Source of the DNA: Strigops habroptila
Taxonomy: Eukaryota > Chordata > Aves > Psittaciformes > Psittacidae
Direction of reading: 5' to 3'
DNA: 64,000 nt
NCBI RefSeq assembly: GCF_004027225.2
Contig: NC_044282.2
Location: forward strand, 49,506,576-49,570,575
In this document: positions 61,021-64,000 of the stretch, piece after piece
Position numbering within the stretch: the stretch's first letter is position 1
How the letters are laid out: every line of letters begins with the position of its first letter
Position numbers and translations under genes: made by a program
Notes under the pieces: model-generated
What the model was told of the DNA's origin: nothing
Seen by the model: only the letters and a program-made list of their open reading frames with translations
Database searches by the model: none

Positions 61021-61180
61021 GTTTCTGTCGGTTCCTGGAAGTCTGGCGGTTATCTCGCGATTGTGGTTATCTTATCTTACTCAAGCAGTGTCCGAGTTTC
61101 TGTCGGTTCCTGGAAGTCTGGCGGTTATCTCGCGATTGTGGTTATCTTATCTTACTCAAGCAGTGTCCGAGTTTCTGTCT
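61021..61180 (-). promoter_or_regulatory. Two identical 75-bp direct repeats in U3 (enhancer-like)
   Basis: 61021-61095 and 61096-61170 are identical over all 75 bases, and a third copy starts (61171-61179). Each unit contains a RUNX core (TGTGGTTA on the plus strand), a TTCCTGGAA palindrome fitting both the STAT (TTCNNNGAA) and ETS patterns, GATA motifs (TTATCTTATCTT) and CGCGA. Tandem 70-75 bp U3 enhancers with a RUNX core and ETS site are a hallmark of murine leukaemia-type gammaretroviruses, but site function is inferred. Confidence 0.8.
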
Positions 61181-61272
61181 GCATAAGCGATTTCACATCT
61201 TTGTTGCCTAACCTTTACATTGAGCTTAACATAACTCTTAATAAACAATATCCTAGTCCATAGTTTCTCACA

Positions 61273-61290
61273 ATCCCCCCTTTTTCTTTT
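61273..61290 (-). promoter_or_regulatory. Polypurine tract of the second provirus
   Basis: On the minus strand AAAAGAAAAAGGGGGGAT directly precedes the TGTGAG LTR start. It is the primer for plus-strand DNA synthesis, in the form typical of gammaretroviruses. Confidence 0.85.
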
Positions 61291-61307
61291 TATCCTATTA
61301 TTGTTTA

Positions 61308-64000
61308 TTAGACGTTACTTTCATTTTCGGCACTGCGAACAAACCTTTTTCCACAATCCCAACATTTATCATAACACTCACAAGGTAATACCTCACAATT
61401 ACAAAAGGCATAGTTCTCACGTGGCATAATGCATTCACAACAATCTTCATCTTCATTAATAGATACACTCTTATATTTTGCCCCAGACCTCGTAGTTAAA
61501 ATAAGCAGTTTAGCTATGTCAAACCGTTCTTTAATAAAGTGTAAAATATAGCGTAATATACAAGGCCCAAATATGAGTCCCAAAATCAACATGATAAGCG
61601 GTCCTGCTAAGGCGGACAACAAAGTGGTTAGCCAAGGTGAAACATTAAACCAGTTTTCGTTCCATGACTTGCCCGCCTCACGATCTTTCTTACGTTGATC
61701 TAACCTTTTCCGGAGTTCAGACATGGTGTCCTGGACTACTCCAGTATGGTCAGCAAAAGAGCAACATTCTTCATTGAGAGCTACACATAACCCTCCTTCC
61801 TTTAAAAACAATAGATCTAATCCTCTTCTATTTTGCAGTACTACTTCTGATAAAGACTTTACTGAAGTGGCTAAATTTTGGATACATTGTTCTATTTTTG
61901 CTAAATCTTCATCTACAGCCATCTGCAAACTTTGTAACTCCTGACCTTTCACTAGGGAGGCTATGCCTGTACCTGCTCCAACTCCGCTCGCTATCAGCAG
62001 GGTAGCTAGGGTTACTACTGTAATTGGCTCTCGTTTTTGCCTATTCAGGTCTCCTTCAAAGTGGCGTAACACCTCCTCAGAGGTGTGATAGATTAGACGA
62101 GGAACAATAATCACCTGTACGCAAAACTGAGATTGATCAAACACGTTTAGGGATAGGCAAGGCGTTACTCCGATGTCTGAACAAACCCATTTAGCTCCTG
62201 GTGTCGGGATAGCCCATTTGTCATTTTGATTCTTGTGTTTCTCTATATTGGTGTTAGTGACTGTTTTATTGCACAAAGGCTGATATTTTTCGGGCACTGT
62301 ACCTATACATTTTCCTTGACCTGTTACTAATTGAATAGTAATTCCTTGCGTATGGTTCCTCTGGTCATCCCATGGGCATTCTCGTGGGTTTGAACCATTA
62401 GACCATTGAATCCTACCTGGTTTTCCAATTGCCTCAAAATATGGTGGTCTAACATTATAACATAACCAACATTCTTTAGTTAAATTTGGTTTGCTTTCAT
62501 TAAGGGCACGATAAGAGGCTTGCATTAGATTCCATAAGGGGTCTTTGGATTCTGACAACTCTCGATCCCTGGATGAGGAGAATTCAGTCACAATGTCATT
62601 AGTTGTTTCCGAAAGGGAGTTTGGAGAATTGGTTGCGACGCTTGCGGGGGCAACCTTTTCTTCAGAGAAAGTGGGTGGATTCAGGACCAGGTTTGGTCCT
62701 ACTGGTAAGGGATCGTGTGGAAGTTTAACTTTTCGTATAAGTATAAGCCCTCCTCTATCTACACCTGGTTCCCAATATCTAATTCCCCATGTTCTTCCTG
62801 TTATCCACCCAAAATCGTCCGGTTGCAATATTGTAAGAATTATATGAGCACAATTTCCTGGACTTATGATACCTCCCGAGGAATCATATCGAGGAGGTGT
62901 ACATCCCTCAGGACCCCACTGAGTCTTGAGGAAAGGGTCTGACCTACCCGGCTGCCATGCCGCAGCGAGGGTTACACAGTCCCAGGACGCACAATAATAC
63001 TCGTTTGGATAGTTGCAATACCCTTTGCCTGGGTTGGAAGCAGGACACAAATAATATCCTTTCAGATTTAAGCATGGTTCTATAGGTGCTAGTTGGCACA
63101 GCGCTGCTCGGACAGGCATAGGTAATTCCAGAATTCCTTTAATGCGCTCTGGATCCAATATCTTCTTGCCGTTAAACAAATAATGCCCCAAATATTTCAC
63201 TTTTTCCTCCACAAATTGTAACTTTTCTTGTGATACTCGTAGTCCCTTTTGTGCAAGAAAGTTTAGGAGTCGAATGCTTTCTTTCCTTACATCCTCCTTA
63301 TTATTCCCTGCTATGAGCAGATCATCTACATACTGTAACAGCACGTTTCCCGTTTGTACCTGGTATTCTTTTAAGAGCTCTTCCAGGGCCTGTCCAAACA
63401 GATTAGGGGACTCAGTGAACCCTTGGGGAAGCACAGTCCATCTCAATTGCTGTCTACGGCCTGTCTCTATGTCTTCCCATTCAAAGGCAAAATAATCACG
63501 GCATTCTTCTGCCAGTGGACAGGCCCAAAAGGCATCCTTTAAGTCAGCCACACTATACCAGGAGTTATGGGGTCCTAGCTTGCTTAGCAGTGTGTATGGA
63601 TTTGCTACTACAGGGAATCGGGTGATAGTTCTTTTGTTTATTTCCCTTAAATCATGTACGAGTCGATATTTCCCATTTGGTTTCTTTACAGGCAGAATGG
63701 GGGTGTTAAAGGGTGACATACAAGGCTCTAAGATTCCTTGTGCTAACAATCGATCAATTTCTGGTTTTAATCCCCTCCGTCCTTCTAGGGATATGGGATA
63801 TTGCCTTACCCTCACAGGTATGTGGGGTTCGGAAAGTTGGATTTTAATCGGTGGGATTTTCAGTCTACTAATTGTGTCCGGAGAGTACCAGACATCGGGG
63901 TTAATTTGTTTTTGATCATCCACGGTTAAAGGATAAGCAGACACTGTTAGCTCCTGATTTTTCACTTTAATTTCTAATTGCAATTCAACAATTAAATCTC
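61308..64000 (-). CDS. Pol(RT)-Env in-frame deletion fusion, 5' end beyond window
   Basis: The frame is open from the window edge to TAA at 61310-61308, with no reliable ATG at its start, so it is counted here from the codon at 63983. Residues about 50-285 are the RT fingers and palm: 'VADLKDAFW' with the first catalytic Asp (147), 'LPQGFTESP' (185-193), 'QYVDDLLIAG' with the catalytic pair 220-221. Near residues 287-291 (about 63110-63122) it jumps in frame into SU, losing RT thumb/connection, RNase H, integrase, the env leader and the N-terminal part of SU. Env then shows CWLC (505-508), many N-glycosylation sites, a furin-type RQKR (648-651), a hydrophobic Gly/Ala-rich fusion peptide, the immunosuppressive-type helix (from 716), CX6CC (733-741), a membrane anchor (about 787-817) and a 74-residue tail with nine cysteines (848-877). 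Without its own leader, surface delivery is unlikely. The upstream part could be gag-pol. Confidence 0.88.
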   Translation of the reverse strand, partial: DLIVELQLEIKVKNQELTVSAYPLTVDDQKQINPDVWYSPDTISRLKIPPIKIQLSEPHIPVRVRQYPISLEGRRGLKPEIDRLLAQGILEPCMSPFNTPILPVKKPNGKYRLVHDLREINKRTITRFPVVANPYTLLSKLGPHNSWYSVADLKDAFWACPLAEECRDYFAFEWEDIETGRRQQLRWTVLPQGFTESPNLFGQALEELLKEYQVQTGNVLLQYVDDLLIAGNNKEDVRKESIRLLNFLAQKGLRVSQEKLQFVEEKVKYLGHYLFNGKKILDPERIKGILELPMPVRAALCQLAPIEPCLNLKGYYLCPASNPGKGYCNYPNEYYCASWDCVTLAAAWQPGRSDPFLKTQWGPEGCTPPRYDSSGGIISPGNCAHIILTILQPDDFGWITGRTWGIRYWEPGVDRGGLILIRKVKLPHDPLPVGPNLVLNPPTFSEEKVAPASVATNSPNSLSETTNDIVTEFSSSRDRELSESKDPLWNLMQASYRALNESKPNLTKECWLCYNVRPPYFEAIGKPGRIQWSNGSNPRECPWDDQRNHTQGITIQLVTGQGKCIGTVPEKYQPLCNKTVTNTNIEKHKNQNDKWAIPTPGAKWVCSDIGVTPCLSLNVFDQSQFCVQVIIVPRLIYHTSEEVLRHFEGDLNRQKREPITVVTLATLLIASGVGAGTGIASLVKGQELQSLQMAVDEDLAKIEQCIQNLATSVKSLSEVVLQNRRGLDLLFLKEGGLCVALNEECCSFADHTGVVQDTMSELRKRLDQRKKDREAGKSWNENWFNVSPWLTTLLSALAGPLIMLILGLIFGPCILRYILHFIKERFDIAKLLILTTRSGAKYKSVSINEDEDCCECIMPRENYAFCNCEVLPCECYDKCWDCGKRFVRSAENESNV

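Larger units (their letters stand above)
60697..61272 (-). repeat. 3' LTR of the second provirus
   Basis: On the minus strand it starts TGTGAGAAAC (61272) right after the polypurine tract and ends near ...TTATGACA (60697, approximate). It contains two identical 75-bp repeats in U3, a GTATGAAAAG TATA-like element near plus-strand 60842-60851 and AATAAA at 60745-60740. Its C+G content and CpGs are higher than the surrounding DNA. Confidence 0.78.
60697..64000 (-). mobile_element. Second provirus, gammaretrovirus-like, 3' portion (runs off the window)
   Basis: On the minus strand the window enters within pol, then shows RT, an in-frame jump to env, the env stop at 61308, a polypurine tract and a 3' LTR ending near 60697. 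RT and env style (YVDD, CXXC in SU, CX6CC in TM, long polypurine tract of A5G6 form) is that of class I/gammaretroviruses. The coding frame is free of stops over at least 2.7 kb, so it is young or selectively kept. The 5' LTR, gag and protease would lie beyond 64000. The outer LTR edge is inferred from a TGTCAT...TG(T)GAG boundary pattern and cannot be confirmed without the other LTR. Confidence 0.88.

Noticed and set aside
60978..61263. Two overlapping plus-strand frames with repeated protein segments
   Set aside because: They are shadows of the identical 75-bp enhancer repeats within an LTR that is on the minus strand.
1..64000. CRISPR arrays, bacterial operons, riboswitches, tRNA and rRNA genes
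   Set aside because: No regularly spaced direct repeats, ribosome-binding-site context, cloverleaf or rRNA signatures were seen. The sequence is clearly a bird genome.

Overview
This is AT-rich vertebrate DNA from a bird. Chicken-repeat-1 (CR1) LINE fragments with the typical ATTCTATGAT-type 3' tail recur throughout. Several roughly 600-bp LTRs of a TGTCCTGG...CACAACA family are present that I associate with neoavian ERV-L-like elements, so a neoavian bird is more likely than a chicken relative; this species-level reading is inference from memory of repeat families. No host protein-coding gene, rRNA, tRNA or CRISPR array could be supported. The window reads as intergenic or deep intronic sequence whose recognisable content is almost all transposon-derived.

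Layout. 1-38.2 kb is mostly unremarkable AT-rich DNA with CR1 fragments at 0.87-1.43 (+), 3.37-4.30 (-, old), 8.03-8.90 (-, with a nearly open ORF2 end) and 32.2-33.15 kb (+). It also holds a long imperfect inverted repeat at 7.17-7.43 kb, a short coding-like frame at 19.77-19.98 kb (-), and a chimeric block of two truncated LTRs at 27.75-28.80 kb. At 38.55-41.67 kb lies a complete, very young, non-autonomous provirus. It has two 325-bp LTRs differing at one base, a 6-bp target duplication, a tRNA-Trp-type primer site, a gag frame fused by deletion to the end of integrase, and a broken gammaretrovirus-type env TM remnant. It has split a CR1 copy in two.

45.8-51.2 kb is an LTR cluster (one forward, one truncated reverse, one forward in a CR1 tail, one reverse). 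52.7-53.85 kb looks like the ORF1 (SGNH-esterase) part of a CR1 on the minus strand. 54.8-55.5 kb is a purine-rich minisatellite next to a CR1 3' end. 60.7-64.0 kb holds the 3' end of a second provirus on the minus strand, running off the window. Its LTR carries two identical 75-bp enhancer-like repeats, and one open frame of at least 891 codons joins reverse transcriptase to envelope by an in-frame deletion. That envelope has an intact furin site, fusion and CX6CC region, and an unusual nine-cysteine cytoplasmic tail.

The most interesting material is the pair of proviruses. Both have lost most of pol by deletions that keep the reading frame, and both carry gamma-type TM. In the first, that TM is combined with an alpharetrovirus-like backbone (LTR, primer site, leader splice donor, gag, integrase end, polypurine tract), which suggests recombinant ancestry.
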